From PALSA-505 sp963702235 (GTDB lineage Bacteria > Actinomycetota > Actinomycetes > Streptosporangiales > Streptosporangiaceae), in contig CAVPBZ010000026.1 in assembly GCA_963702235.1 (NCBI GenBank), forward strand, positions 241,928 through 305,927: a DNA stretch of 64,000 nt, in the 5' to 3' direction. The notes under the pieces were generated by a model, which was given only the letters and a program-made list of their open reading frames with translations, had not been told where the DNA came from and ran no database searches. Of this stretch, positions 1-8,217 are shown one piece after another; position 1 is the stretch's first letter; each line of letters opens with the position of its first letter. The position numbers and the translations under genes are program-made.

Positions 1-247
1 GCTGCACGGGATCCGGCGCGCCAGCCTGGCCAGCTCCGGCGCCGTCCAGATGTCCATCGCCGCCCCGGCCGAGGGCTACGTGGAGGTGAAGATGGCGGGC
101 CCGCCGGGTGAGCCCGAGCCCGGATCCGACTCCGCGGTGCTGGCCGCCGGCTATGCCGCCGTGACCCCGCTGAACGGCGTCTGCGAGGCATCGCCCGACG
201 GCCTGCCCTGGCCGGCCGCGGAGACCGCCGGCACGCGCCCGGGTTAG
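1..247 (+). CDS. SurE-like 5'/3'-nucleotidase, C-terminal end (partial)
   Basis: Only the last ~81 codons are present; the reading frame is open from base 2 and ends at the TAG at 245-247. The tail contains SDSAVLAAGYAAVTPL, which resembles the conserved C-terminal strand of SurE survival-protein phosphatases (xDxxAlaaGyvsvTPL). That family is a metal-dependent nucleoside monophosphatase, but its metal-binding N-terminus lies outside the window, so activity cannot be judged. A short Pro/Ala-rich tail follows the TPL motif. It converges on the oxidoreductase at 265. The family call rests on this one C-terminal motif and is moderately secure. Confidence 0.6.
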   Translation, partial: LHGIRRASLASSGAVQMSIAAPAEGYVEVKMAGPPGEPEPGSDSAVLAAGYAAVTPLNGVCEASPDGLPWPAAETAGTRPG

Positions 248-264
248 GCCCGTTCTGGCCGCGC

Positions 265-1152
265 TCAGGCGTCGGTGCCGAACGACGCGAAGTAGGTCGC
301 CGCCATGTCCTCCTCGCCGTGACCGAGCTCGGCGGCCCGGCGGAATCGCCGAGCCGCCGCTTCCGCCAGGTCCAGCCGCAGCCTGGCCCCCACGCTGGCC
401 GCCACGATGAGGTCGGCGTCCTTGCCCGCCATCTCGACGGTGAAGTTGGGCGTGAAGTCGCCCGTCATGATGGCCGCGGCCTTCGCCTGCATGTAAAGGC
501 AGTCCAGCGGGCCGCCGGAGACCGCCTGCACGAACCTGTCCTCGGCCACGCCCAGGCCCTTGGCCAGCGCCAGCGTCTCCGCGGTCGCGTTCGTCACCGC
601 GAGCACCCAGTTGTTGACCACCAGCTTGAGCCGCGACGCGGCGCCCGCTGCGGTGCCCAGCCACACCGTCCGCCCGCCGATCGCGTCGAACACCGGCCGC
701 ACCCATTCCCTGGCCCGGTCCGGACCCGCGGCGAAGACGGTCAGCGCCCCCCGCTCGGCCGGCTGGCGGGTACCGAGCACCGGCGCGTCCACGAAGACCA
801 GGTCGTACCCGGCCGCGAGCCTGGCGAGCTGCTTCACGCCGGTCAGGCCGACCGTGCTCGCCTGCGCCCACACCTGGCCGGCCCGCAGCCCGGGGGCCGC
901 CGCCCGCATGACCTCATTGACCGCGTCGCCGTCGGACAGCATCGTCACGATGACATCGGCCTGCCGTACCGCGTCAGCGGGAGTGGCGGCGACCACCGCG
1001 CCGGCCGGCTCCAGCGCCTCGGCCAGCGCCTGCGTCCTGTTCCACACGTGCAGCGGCAGGCCGGCTCGCCGCATGCTGCGGCCCATTCCGGCGCCCATGA
1101 TCCCTGTGCCGAGCAGCGCCACCGTCGGCTGCTGCTGAGCGTTTCCGGCCAT
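265..1152 (-). CDS. NAD(P)-dependent 3-hydroxyisobutyrate-dehydrogenase-family oxidoreductase
   Basis: A 295-residue protein of normal length for beta-hydroxyacid dehydrogenases. The N-terminal Rossmann motif GTGIMGAGMG lies at residues ~15-24, and the family's catalytic-lysine region is visible as KLVVNN about two-thirds along, after a helical all-alpha domain boundary. Family members oxidise or reduce small 3-hydroxy acids such as 3-hydroxyisobutyrate, tartronate semialdehyde or succinic semialdehyde; the actual substrate cannot be read from sequence. The ATG at 1150-1152 is preceded by a good ribosome site (GGAAGGGAG on the minus strand). It is divergent from the FAD oxidoreductase at 1260, and the gap between them holds a triple 18-bp repeat. 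Confidence 0.88.
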   Translation of the reverse strand: MAGNAQQQPTVALLGTGIMGAGMGRSMRRAGLPLHVWNRTQALAEALEPAGAVVAATPADAVRQADVIVTMLSDGDAVNEVMRAAAPGLRAGQVWAQASTVGLTGVKQLARLAAGYDLVFVDAPVLGTRQPAERGALTVFAAGPDRAREWVRPVFDAIGGRTVWLGTAAGAASRLKLVVNNWVLAVTNATAETLALAKGLGVAEDRFVQAVSGGPLDCLYMQAKAAAIMTGDFTPNFTVEMAGKDADLIVAASVGARLRLDLAEAAARRFRRAAELGHGEEDMAATYFASFGTDA

Positions 1153-1186
1153 GCCGGCTCCCTTCCTTGCTCCACCCGCTGGCGGC

Positions 1187-1240
1187 CCGTGCTGCCTGTC
1201 TAGACCGTGCTGCCTGTCTAGACCGTGCTGCCTGTCTAGA
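1187..1240. repeat. Three perfect tandem copies of an 18-bp unit
   Basis: The unit CCGTGCTGCCTGTCTAGA occurs three times without mismatch at 1187-1204, 1205-1222 and 1223-1240. It sits in the 107-bp divergent gap between the reductase (start 1152) and the FAD oxidoreductase (start 1260), so it overlaps the likely promoter region of both. Each unit carries a TCTAGA hexamer, unusual in such GC-rich DNA. It may be a recent slippage expansion or a repeated protein-binding site; the sequence alone does not decide. Confidence 0.9.
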
Positions 1241-1259
1241 ACGCTAGCCTGAGGTGGTC

Positions 1260-2711
1260 ATGGCGAGCCTGGACGCGGTCATCGTTGGCGCGGGGCCGAA
1301 CGGGCTGACCGCGGCCGTCACGCTGGCCGGCCAGGGACTCGCCGTGCGGGTCTACGAGGCGGCCGGGACGGTCGGCGGCGGCGCGCGCACCGAGGAGCTG
1401 ACGCTGCCGGGCTTCCGGCACGACCCGTGCTCCGCCGTGCACCCGCTCGGGGCCGGCTCGCCGGTGCTGAGCCGGCTGCCGCTGCTGCGGCACAGCCTGC
1501 GCTGGCTGCACCCGCCGGTGCCGCTCGCGCACCCGTTCCCTGACGGGTCTGCCGCCGTGCTGGACCGCTCGGTGCGGCTGACCGCGGCCAGCCTCGGCGC
1601 GGACGGCCGCGCCTACCGGATGCTGGTCGAGCCGTTCCGCGGTCACTGGGACGAGCTGTCCGGCACCGTGCTCGGCCCGCAGCTCGCGGAGCCGCCCGCG
1701 CACCCGCTGACGCTGGCCAGGTTCGGCCTGCGGTCGGCGCTGCCCGCCGCGGCGCTGACCGGCGCGATCGTCCGCCACCCGCACGCTCGCGCGCTGCTGG
1801 CCGGCCTGGCCGCGCACGCGATGGTCCCGCTGACGTCACCGGCAAGCTCCGCGGTGGCACTGCTGCTCGCGGTGGCCGGCCATGAGGTCGGCTGGCCGGT
1901 CGCGGCCGGCGGATCGCAGGCGGTATCGGATGCGCTGGCAGGCCACCTCACCGAGCTCGGCGGCGAGATCGTGACGGGCACGACGATCCGGACTTGGTCA
2001 GATCTACCGAACGCACGCATCTTCCTGTTCGACACCTCGCCGGCCGCGCTCGCACGGATCGCGGCGCCCCGGCTGCCGCCGCGGTACGTCAGCAGGCTGA
2101 CCAGGTACCGGTACGGCCCCGGCGTCTTCAAGATCGACTACGCCCTGGCCGGGGCGATGCCGTGGACGGCGCCCGCGGCCCGCCGGGCCGGCACCGTGCA
2201 CCTTGGCCCCGGGTACGGCGACATCGCGGCGGCGCTGCGGGCCGCTAGCGGCGGGGCGGTGCCCGATCCGCCGTTCCTGATCGTGGCGCAGCCGTCGGTC
2301 GCCGATCCCTCCCGGGCCCCGGCCGGCCTGCACGTGCTCTGGGTCTACGCGCACGTGCCGAACGCGTGGCCGGGCGACGCGACCGACGTCATCGAGCGCC
2401 AGCTGGACCGGTTCGCGCCCGGGTTCCGCGATCTCGTGCTGGCCCGCCGGGTGGCGGGCCCGCCCGGCATCGAGGCGCGCAACGCCAACTACGTGGGCGG
2501 CGACATCGCCTGCGGCAGCATCGGCGGCCTGCAGGCGCTGGCCCGGCCGGTGCTGAGCCGGGTGCCTTACGCCACCCCGAACGAGACCGTCTGGCTGTGC
2601 TCGGCGGCCACCCCGCCCGGCCCCGGCGTGCACGGCATGTGCGGGTATCACGCGGCGCGAAGGGTGCTGCAGCGTGCGTTCGGGAGAAAAATCAACCCGC
2701 TCACATCTTGA
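1260..2711 (+). CDS. CrtI/phytoene-desaturase-like FAD-dependent oxidoreductase
   Basis: A 483-residue flavoprotein. The N-terminal dinucleotide-binding motif VGAGPNGLTAA is followed by an acidic residue in VYEAAGTVGGGART, the classic GxGxxG...E plus GG pattern of the amine oxidase/CrtI superfamily. Near the C-terminus a glycine-rich segment (GPGVHGMCGYHAAR) matches the second FAD-contact motif of this family. Many actinobacterial homologues are annotated only as NAD(P)/FAD-dependent oxidoreductases and have no proven carotenoid role; no carotenoid genes are adjacent. The ATG at 1260 is preferred over the upstream GTG at 1254 because GAGG lies five bases before it. Confidence 0.85.
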   Translation: MASLDAVIVGAGPNGLTAAVTLAGQGLAVRVYEAAGTVGGGARTEELTLPGFRHDPCSAVHPLGAGSPVLSRLPLLRHSLRWLHPPVPLAHPFPDGSAAVLDRSVRLTAASLGADGRAYRMLVEPFRGHWDELSGTVLGPQLAEPPAHPLTLARFGLRSALPAAALTGAIVRHPHARALLAGLAAHAMVPLTSPASSAVALLLAVAGHEVGWPVAAGGSQAVSDALAGHLTELGGEIVTGTTIRTWSDLPNARIFLFDTSPAALARIAAPRLPPRYVSRLTRYRYGPGVFKIDYALAGAMPWTAPAARRAGTVHLGPGYGDIAAALRAASGGAVPDPPFLIVAQPSVADPSRAPAGLHVLWVYAHVPNAWPGDATDVIERQLDRFAPGFRDLVLARRVAGPPGIEARNANYVGGDIACGSIGGLQALARPVLSRVPYATPNETVWLCSAATPPGPGVHGMCGYHAARRVLQRAFGRKINPLTS

Positions 2712-2757
2712 TGGCGCCGCCCATCCCCATGGCGGATCGGTGAGCATCCGGCTTCGC

Positions 2758-3015
2758 TCAGTGATTGCGCAGCGCCTGAACCAGCTGCCCCTTGGTCATG
2801 GACGAGCGGCCCTTGATGCCGATCTCCCTGGCCCGCTGCAGCAGGTCCTGCTTGCTCCAGTCGTCGTAGGACGGGCTCTTGCCGCCCTTGCGGCCGACGC
2901 TGCTGCGGCCCCGGGACGCGGCCGCGTTCGCGATCCTGGCCGACTTCTCCTTGCTCTCGCCCTGTTCCCGGAGTTTTTCGTAGGTCTTCTCGTCCTTGAT
3001 CTGCGCGCTCGGCAT
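2758..3015 (-). CDS. Small Rho-N/SAP-like basic protein (DUF7218-type)
   Basis: An 85-residue, very basic protein. The N-terminal half (KDEKTYEKLREQGESKEKSA) is charged, followed by a Ser/Gly/Arg linker. The C-terminal ~40 residues (DLLQRAREIGIKGRSSMTKG then QLVQALRNH) match the Rho termination factor N-terminal / SAP-like helix-extended-helix fold. Such small actinobacterial proteins are common and presumed to bind nucleic acid, but their role is unknown. It converges on the FAD oxidoreductase and stands alone. Confidence 0.75.
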   Translation of the reverse strand: MPSAQIKDEKTYEKLREQGESKEKSARIANAAASRGRSSVGRKGGKSPSYDDWSKQDLLQRAREIGIKGRSSMTKGQLVQALRNH

Positions 3016-3113
3016 GACTGGCCCTCTCGTCGGTTCGAGACAGGCCCCCAGTTACCCGCTGGTCAGGGCGGCAAACGACAGCGTTCACGCCCTGGCGAGC
3101 AGTCCCATCTCCG

Positions 3114-4079
3114 CTAGCCGACCGTGATCGCGTCCAGGCGCTCCTTCAGGAACTGGGCCGACACGACCGGCCCGTAGTCGTTCGGCTTGCCGACGGGCGG
3201 CTGCAGGGACTCGATCACCGCGTCGTGGTCGGCCTCGTAGAAGTAGACGAGCGAGACGAGATCCTCGTCCGGCGCCTCGGCCTGCGGCGGCAGTACGCGG
3301 TGCCGGTTCGATCGCCACCGGCCGCCGCTCCAGCGGGCGAGGAGGTCACCGGTATTGATCGTGAGGGCGCCAGGGACGTACGGCGCATCCTCCCAGCCGT
3401 CCCGCTCGGTCCAGACCTGCAGGCCGCCCCGGCCCGGCTCACGGTCGAGGATCGTGACCGTGCCGAAGTCCGTATGCGGGCCGATCCGGAACTGGCCGGG
3501 TCCCGGCTGGCCGGCCAGCGTCATCGGCGGGTACCAGTTGATGTTCATCGTGTGCGTGGCGTGCCCGGTGTACCGGGTGAAGAAGTCACGTTCCAGCCCC
3601 AGCGCCACCGCGCACAGCACCAGCAGCTCGTCCGCGAGCTGGCGCATCCGGGCCAGGTAGGCGACGACCGCGGGCTGCAGTCCCGGCGCTTCGGCCGGGT
3701 AGACATTGGCCTGGAACCAGTACCCGTCCACCTCCGGGTCGCCGGTCGGCTGGTCGGCGCCGACCGCGAACGACTCCTTCAGATCCGGCGGCGTCTGGGT
3801 GCCCTCGGCGTAGCCGTTTGCCTCGACGCCCGGCGGCAGCCAGCCCCGCCCCCCGACCGTGACGGCGTACCGCTGCTTCATCGCGGGTGGCAGCGCGAAG
3901 AATGCCCGTGCCTCGGCACGTACCCGTACCCGCAGTTCGCTCGGTACGCCGTGGCCGCTGATCAGGAAGAAGCCCACGTCCTGCAGCGCCGCGTCAACCT
4001 GGGCGGCGACAGCAGCACGGGCCGACTCGTCGCCGCTGAACCAGGGCGTGAGATCGAGCACGGGAACAGACGATGGCAT
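3114..4079 (-). CDS. Isopenicillin-N-synthase-family 2-oxoglutarate/Fe(II) oxygenase
   Basis: A 321-residue non-haem iron oxygenase. The DIOX_N segment VGFFLISGHGVP lies near residue 35-46. The iron triad is visible as H-x-D in IGPHTDFGTVTIL and a distal His in SNRHRVLPP, followed by the 2-oxoglutarate-binding R-x-S-like region before LVSLVYFY. Length fits the isopenicillin N synthase / gibberellin oxidase-like superfamily. Actinobacterial members act on diverse small molecules, so the substrate is unknown. The start is the ATG at 4077-4079, beginning MPSSVPVLDLTPW; longer forms would read through the promoter of polX, which is divergent with a 144-bp gap. Confidence 0.85.
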   Translation of the reverse strand: MPSSVPVLDLTPWFSGDESARAAVAAQVDAALQDVGFFLISGHGVPSELRVRVRAEARAFFALPPAMKQRYAVTVGGRGWLPPGVEANGYAEGTQTPPDLKESFAVGADQPTGDPEVDGYWFQANVYPAEAPGLQPAVVAYLARMRQLADELLVLCAVALGLERDFFTRYTGHATHTMNINWYPPMTLAGQPGPGQFRIGPHTDFGTVTILDREPGRGGLQVWTERDGWEDAPYVPGALTINTGDLLARWSGGRWRSNRHRVLPPQAEAPDEDLVSLVYFYEADHDAVIESLQPPVGKPNDYGPVVSAQFLKERLDAITVG

Positions 4080-4223
4080 GATTCGGCTCCGATGGGGTGG
4101 CCCGGATGGCTGCCGGCGCTGGCGATGCAGCCATCGTACGTCTGGGCGGCGGACGGCGCCCGCTGACCTGGATCGGGTCCGCGGGCGCAGGGCACCCAGG
4201 TCAGGCTGGGGGAGAATGCTGGC

Positions 4224-6053
4224 ATGCCACGTCCCAACGATGAGGTCGCCGCGCTGCTGGGGGAGTACGCCGAGCTCATCGCCATCACCGGCGGAGACGC
4301 CTTCAAGGCCCGGGTCTACTCGCGGGCCGCTCGCGCCATCCGGGGCTACTCCGCGGATGTGTCGCAGCTCGGGGCCGGCGAGCTGCGGCAGATACCGGGT
4401 GTCGGCAAGTCGATCGCGGACAAGGTCGCCGAGTACGTGACGACCGGCAGCATCAAGGTCGTCGAGGAGCTCCGGGCCGGCATACCCGCGGGGGTCCGCG
4501 AGCTGACCGCCATCCCCGCGCTCGGCCGCGTCCGTGCCCTGCAGCTGCACGCGGAGCTGGGCATCGGCTCGGTGGCCGAGCTCACCGAGGCCATCAAGGC
4601 GGGCCGGCTGCGTGACCTCAAGGGATTCGGCCCCAAGAGTGAGGAGCGGATCCTGCGCGGCATCGAGCTGCTACGCCAGTCGGGCGAGCGGGTGCTGCTG
4701 AGCGTCGCACTGGAGGCCGCCGAGGAGATCGTGGCGGTCCTGAGCGCCGTCCCCGGCTGTGTCCGCTGTACCTACGCGGGTTCGCTGCGCCGGATGCGCG
4801 AAACGATCGGCGACATCGACATCCTCGTCGCCGTGCCCGCCGAGCCCGGGGGCAGGGCAGCCCTGCTGGGGGAGCCCGGCGGCGAGGCCCTGCCGGGGGA
4901 GCCCGGCGGCACCGCGGCGCGGCTGATGGCGGCGCCGGCTGAGCCTGGTGCCGCGGCCCGGCTGACCGCGGCGTTCCTCGCTCTCCCCGATGTGGCCGAG
5001 GTGATCGGGAGCGGCGGCACCAAGACATCGGTGCGCACCCAGCGCGGACTGCAGGTGGATCTGCGGGTGATCCCGGACATCTCCTGGGGTGCCGCGCTGC
5101 AGTACTTCACCGGGTCGCAGGCGCACAACGTGCGGACCCGCCAGATCGCGGTCCGGACGGGGCTCAGGCTGTCCGAATACGGCCTGTTCCGCACCGAGAC
5201 CGGCGAGCTGATCGCATCCGAAACCGAGGAGCAGATCTACCGCGCGCTGGGCATGAGCTGGGTGCCGCCGTGCCTGCGCGAAGACGGCGGCGAGATCGAG
5301 GCGGCGCTGCGCGGCGAGCTGCCCGGCCTGGTCGGTCTCGACGACCTCCGCGGCGACTTGCACACGCACACCGACCTCACCGACGGCGTGTCGTCGCTTG
5401 AGGACATGGTGGCCGCGGCGGCCGCCCGCGGTTATGAGTACTACGCGATCACCGATCACGCGCCCGACCTGGTCATGCACCGGATGACCGACGAGAAGAT
5501 GCTGGCCCAGCGCGAGCAGGTCCGCCGGCTCGGCGAGTCCGCCGGGATGACGCTGCTGCACGGCACCGAGCTCAACATCGGGCCGGACGGCTCGGTGGAC
5601 TGGCCGGCCGGGTTCCTGGCGGGTTTCGACGTCTGCGTGGCCTCGGTGCACTCGCACTTCGGGCAGCCCCGGCAGGAGATGACGCGGCGGTTCGTCCGCG
5701 CGTGCGAGAACCCGTACGTCAACATCATCGGGCACCCGCTGACCAGAGTCATCGGCCGCCGTCCGCCGGTGGATGTTGACCTGGACGAACTGTTCGCGGC
5801 CTGCGCCAGGACCGGGACGGCCCTGGAGATCAACGGCTCGCCGCACCGGCTCGACCTGCCGGCCGAGCACGTCCGCCGGGCCAAGGATGCGGGCGTCAGG
5901 TTCGCCGTCAGCAGCGACGCGCACTCCACGGTCCAGCTCGGCTACCCGCGCTACGGCACCGGGACCGCCCAGCGCGGCTGGCTGACCGCCGACGACGTGA
6001 TCAACACCTGGCCCCTCGACCGGCTGCAGACCTTCCTGCGCAGACGGCGTTAG
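4224..6053 (+). CDS. polX: Family X DNA polymerase / 3'-5' exonuclease PolX
   Basis: A 609-residue bacterial PolX, a DNA repair polymerase for gap filling. In order: an N-terminal helix-hairpin-helix domain (IPGVGKSIADKVAEY, residues ~55-70; a second near residue 95), the nucleotidyltransferase palm with metal-binding DIDIL (D197, D199) and the third carboxylate in DLRVI, and a C-terminal PHP exonuclease domain with DLHTHTDLTDG, ITDHA, HSHF, GHP and SDAHS. All metal ligands seem present. Between the first two carboxylates and the third, residues ~205-246 form an unusual Pro/Gly/Ala-rich insertion with repeated GEPGG motifs, absent from typical PolX. It is transcribed alone. Confidence 0.95.
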   Translation: MPRPNDEVAALLGEYAELIAITGGDAFKARVYSRAARAIRGYSADVSQLGAGELRQIPGVGKSIADKVAEYVTTGSIKVVEELRAGIPAGVRELTAIPALGRVRALQLHAELGIGSVAELTEAIKAGRLRDLKGFGPKSEERILRGIELLRQSGERVLLSVALEAAEEIVAVLSAVPGCVRCTYAGSLRRMRETIGDIDILVAVPAEPGGRAALLGEPGGEALPGEPGGTAARLMAAPAEPGAAARLTAAFLALPDVAEVIGSGGTKTSVRTQRGLQVDLRVIPDISWGAALQYFTGSQAHNVRTRQIAVRTGLRLSEYGLFRTETGELIASETEEQIYRALGMSWVPPCLREDGGEIEAALRGELPGLVGLDDLRGDLHTHTDLTDGVSSLEDMVAAAAARGYEYYAITDHAPDLVMHRMTDEKMLAQREQVRRLGESAGMTLLHGTELNIGPDGSVDWPAGFLAGFDVCVASVHSHFGQPRQEMTRRFVRACENPYVNIIGHPLTRVIGRRPPVDVDLDELFAACARTGTALEINGSPHRLDLPAEHVRRAKDAGVRFAVSSDAHSTVQLGYPRYGTGTAQRGWLTADDVINTWPLDRLQTFLRRRR

Positions 6054-6111
6054 GCGGGGGCCGCCGTGGTTACTAAGCCGTTGTGACCCGGACCCTGCAG
6101 GCACCCGGGTA

Positions 6112-7820
6112 TTAGGCAGCGTTGCTGTCTGGGCGGCTCTCAGCGACGGGCTTGCCGCGACGGTATATCGCGCCGGGGCGCCAGCCTGGTGGCGGCGGGA
6201 TGAAGGCCAGCGCGCCATCGGGTTGCTTGGTCACCCGCCAGCCGCCTTCGTGGACGAGCCAGTGGTCATACAGGCAGAGGGGGGCGCCGTTGATGGTCTG
6301 CGTCCGGCCGCCGTACAGCCAGTGGACGATGTGGTGCAGGACGTCAATGGGCCGGCTGCAGCCGGGCCGGCCGCACCGCCCGCCGTACTGCGCGTACAGC
6401 GTGTCGCGCTGGCGTGGGGTCCAGCTCTGGCTCTTGCGGCCGATGTCCAGCGCCGCTGAAGGACCGCCGAGCGGGCGGGGCAGCTGGGCGATCGCCCCGG
6501 CCAGGAGGGCGGTCAGCTGCGCCGTGGCGTCCCGGCCAGCGCCAGTATCTGGGCCACCAGGGAGGTCGGGCTCCTGATTGGTGATGAGCCGGACGATCTC
6601 GGCGTCGCAGCACAGCCGGCGGGCCGCCTCGGCGGTGATCGGGGTGCCGGCGCCGAGCACCGCGCCGGGGGCCAGCGGCTGGCCCAGCAGGGTGGGCCAC
6701 GGCACGGTGACGATGACCCGTGGCCGCCGCAGCCCGGCGGGCGCGATCCCGCCCGTGCCCGCCGCGGGGTGCGGGTGACCGCGCCCGGGCCGGTGGTCGT
6801 GGCCCTCTCCGCCCGGCTCATGGCCGTGCCCGCCGTCGGGTGACGGCTCGTCGTCATCGGCCTCGGCGGGGCCGCTCGTGAATCCGGGCTCGGCGAGGCC
6901 GCTGTGGGCGGACTGTAGGTCGGGGCCGTCCGGGTCGTCGTGCTCGCTGGGGTCGGTCGCCGGGCTGGCGGGCGCGGCCCAGGTCAGGCCGGTGAGGTAG
7001 GCGAGGGCGTCGGCCCACCGCTGCGGCTTGGTCCGCTGGTCCTCGGGGCCAGCCTTGGCCCCGAGCTCCTCGAACGCGGCGATGACCTGCTCGGCGGCCT
7101 CAGGATGCAGCCGTCCGGTCAGGTGCGCAATGCCGCCCAGCGTGCGGGAAATCCGCAGACTCCGCCGGGCGTAGTCGTTGTAGTCGTCCCCGGCGCGTTC
7201 CTGTGCGTCGGCGGCTTCGCGCAGGTGAGCGCCCAGTACCCGCAGCTCCCGCCGTCCATGCCGGGCAGGAACTGCGCGAACAGCTCGTCAGCGGCGGCAT
7301 GCACGTCGCCGTTGCGCCACAGCCCGGCCCACGGGTCATCGCCGGGGGAGGGCGGGTCGGTCAGCGCGGCCTGGGCATCGGCATCCTCGGGCCGCTGCAC
7401 GACGGGCGGCAGCTGAGATATCTGCCAGCAGGCGGTCCCGGCCTGGGCCAGGCTGACCGAACCGCCGGTGAGCAGCCCGCTGATCCTGGGCAGCTGCGAG
7501 CTCGTCGCCGCCAGCCGGGACAGCTGCCCCGCCTCATCGGCGGTCCGGGCGTCCCCGCGCAGCCAACCGGCAACGTTGCTCGCCCCGCGCAGCCGGTACA
7601 GCCCGCGCTGGCGCACCACCCCGGTCACCGCTACCCGCAGTCCGTCCAGCCGCCCGACCATGGTGGTCAGCTCGCCCATGATCCCGGCGACGTCCTCGTC
7701 GGGAACGTCGCGGAGGTCGTCGGCGGCCGCGGTCAGCTCCGCGAACGCTGCCCGGGCCGCAGCCACCCGGGAGCCGAACGAGCCGGCTGGCTGGCGCGTG
7801 GTTCCTGGAGCGGCTGACAC
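6112..7820 (-). pseudogene. DUF222 / HNH endonuclease domain protein (13E12 type), one frameshift
   Basis: Two overlapping minus-strand frames together give one complete actinobacterial DUF222-HNH protein of ~568 residues. The N-terminal frame (start GTG at 7818-7820 behind GAGGAGGG) carries DUF222 up to FLPGMDGG. The other frame resumes with ELRVLGAHLREAADAQERAG and stays open to the stop at 6112. It ends with the HNH region: CGRPGC, DVLHHIVHW and LCLYDHWLVHEGGW. The break is in the C-run at 7248-7250, where one more base restores the frame. A His/Asp/Gly-rich linker separates the two domains. Family members are predicted nucleases of unknown role. Either a recent mutation or a base-calling error fits. 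Confidence 0.85.
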
Positions 7821-8217
7821 GGGCGTCCCTCCTCGGCTAACGGCCTGCTCGATGGCAGCTTTACGATCAAAGGTTCGAGAAAACTCTACCGCAAATCGAA
7901 GGTGAATTCGAAACGTGACACGCCGCCTGTGGACAAAAATCAGGCCTGTGGATAAAAGCGCCGCGATCAGCACTCCCGGGACCGCTAGTGACGCTCGGGA
8001 CCGCTAGTGACGCTGCTGGCCGCGGGTGACGGCCGCATCCCAGGCGCGGCGGTCGTACTGCACCGTTCGGCCGGAGAAAAAGGAGAAAAAGGGATGTGCC
8101 CACGGCCGCCGGCCGCCTGGCCCGGGCAATCTACGGCCGGCCAGGTTCATTTCGCCCAGACGAGGGAAGTGGAGGCACCCGCACCGGCCCGGGGGAGTGA
8201 CAGCAAGGGAGCGCGTG
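7821..8217. other. Intergenic region with two DnaA-box-like 9-mers and a 19-bp tandem repeat
   Basis: This ~400-bp gap lies between the divergent DUF222 and MFS genes. It includes an AT-richer stretch around 7860-7920, likely promoter of the minus-strand gene. TGTGGACAA (7928-7936) and TGTGGATAA (7947-7955) are the complements of the actinobacterial and E. coli DnaA-box consensus, spaced 19 bp. A perfect 19-bp tandem duplication (unit CGGGACCGCTAGTGACGCT) occupies 7977-7995 and 7996-8014. No gene is supported here. Confidence 0.55.

Noticed and set aside
319..1203. Long plus-strand frames opposite the first oxidoreductase, and many similar antisense frames across the window
   Set aside because: They are Arg/Pro/His-rich shadows caused by GC-rich third codon positions of genes on the other strand, with no family match or ribosome site.
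1260..2711. Carotenoid biosynthesis cluster based on the CrtI-like protein
   Set aside because: No crtB, crtE or related genes are near; CrtI-like fold proteins have many other roles.
3030..3060. tRNA-like GGTTCGA arm
   Set aside because: No acceptor or anticodon stem can be folded around it; no tRNA gene was recognised in the window.
7928..7955. Replication origin at the two DnaA-box-like sequences
   Set aside because: Only two boxes, no AT-rich unwinding region and no dnaA or dnaN nearby.
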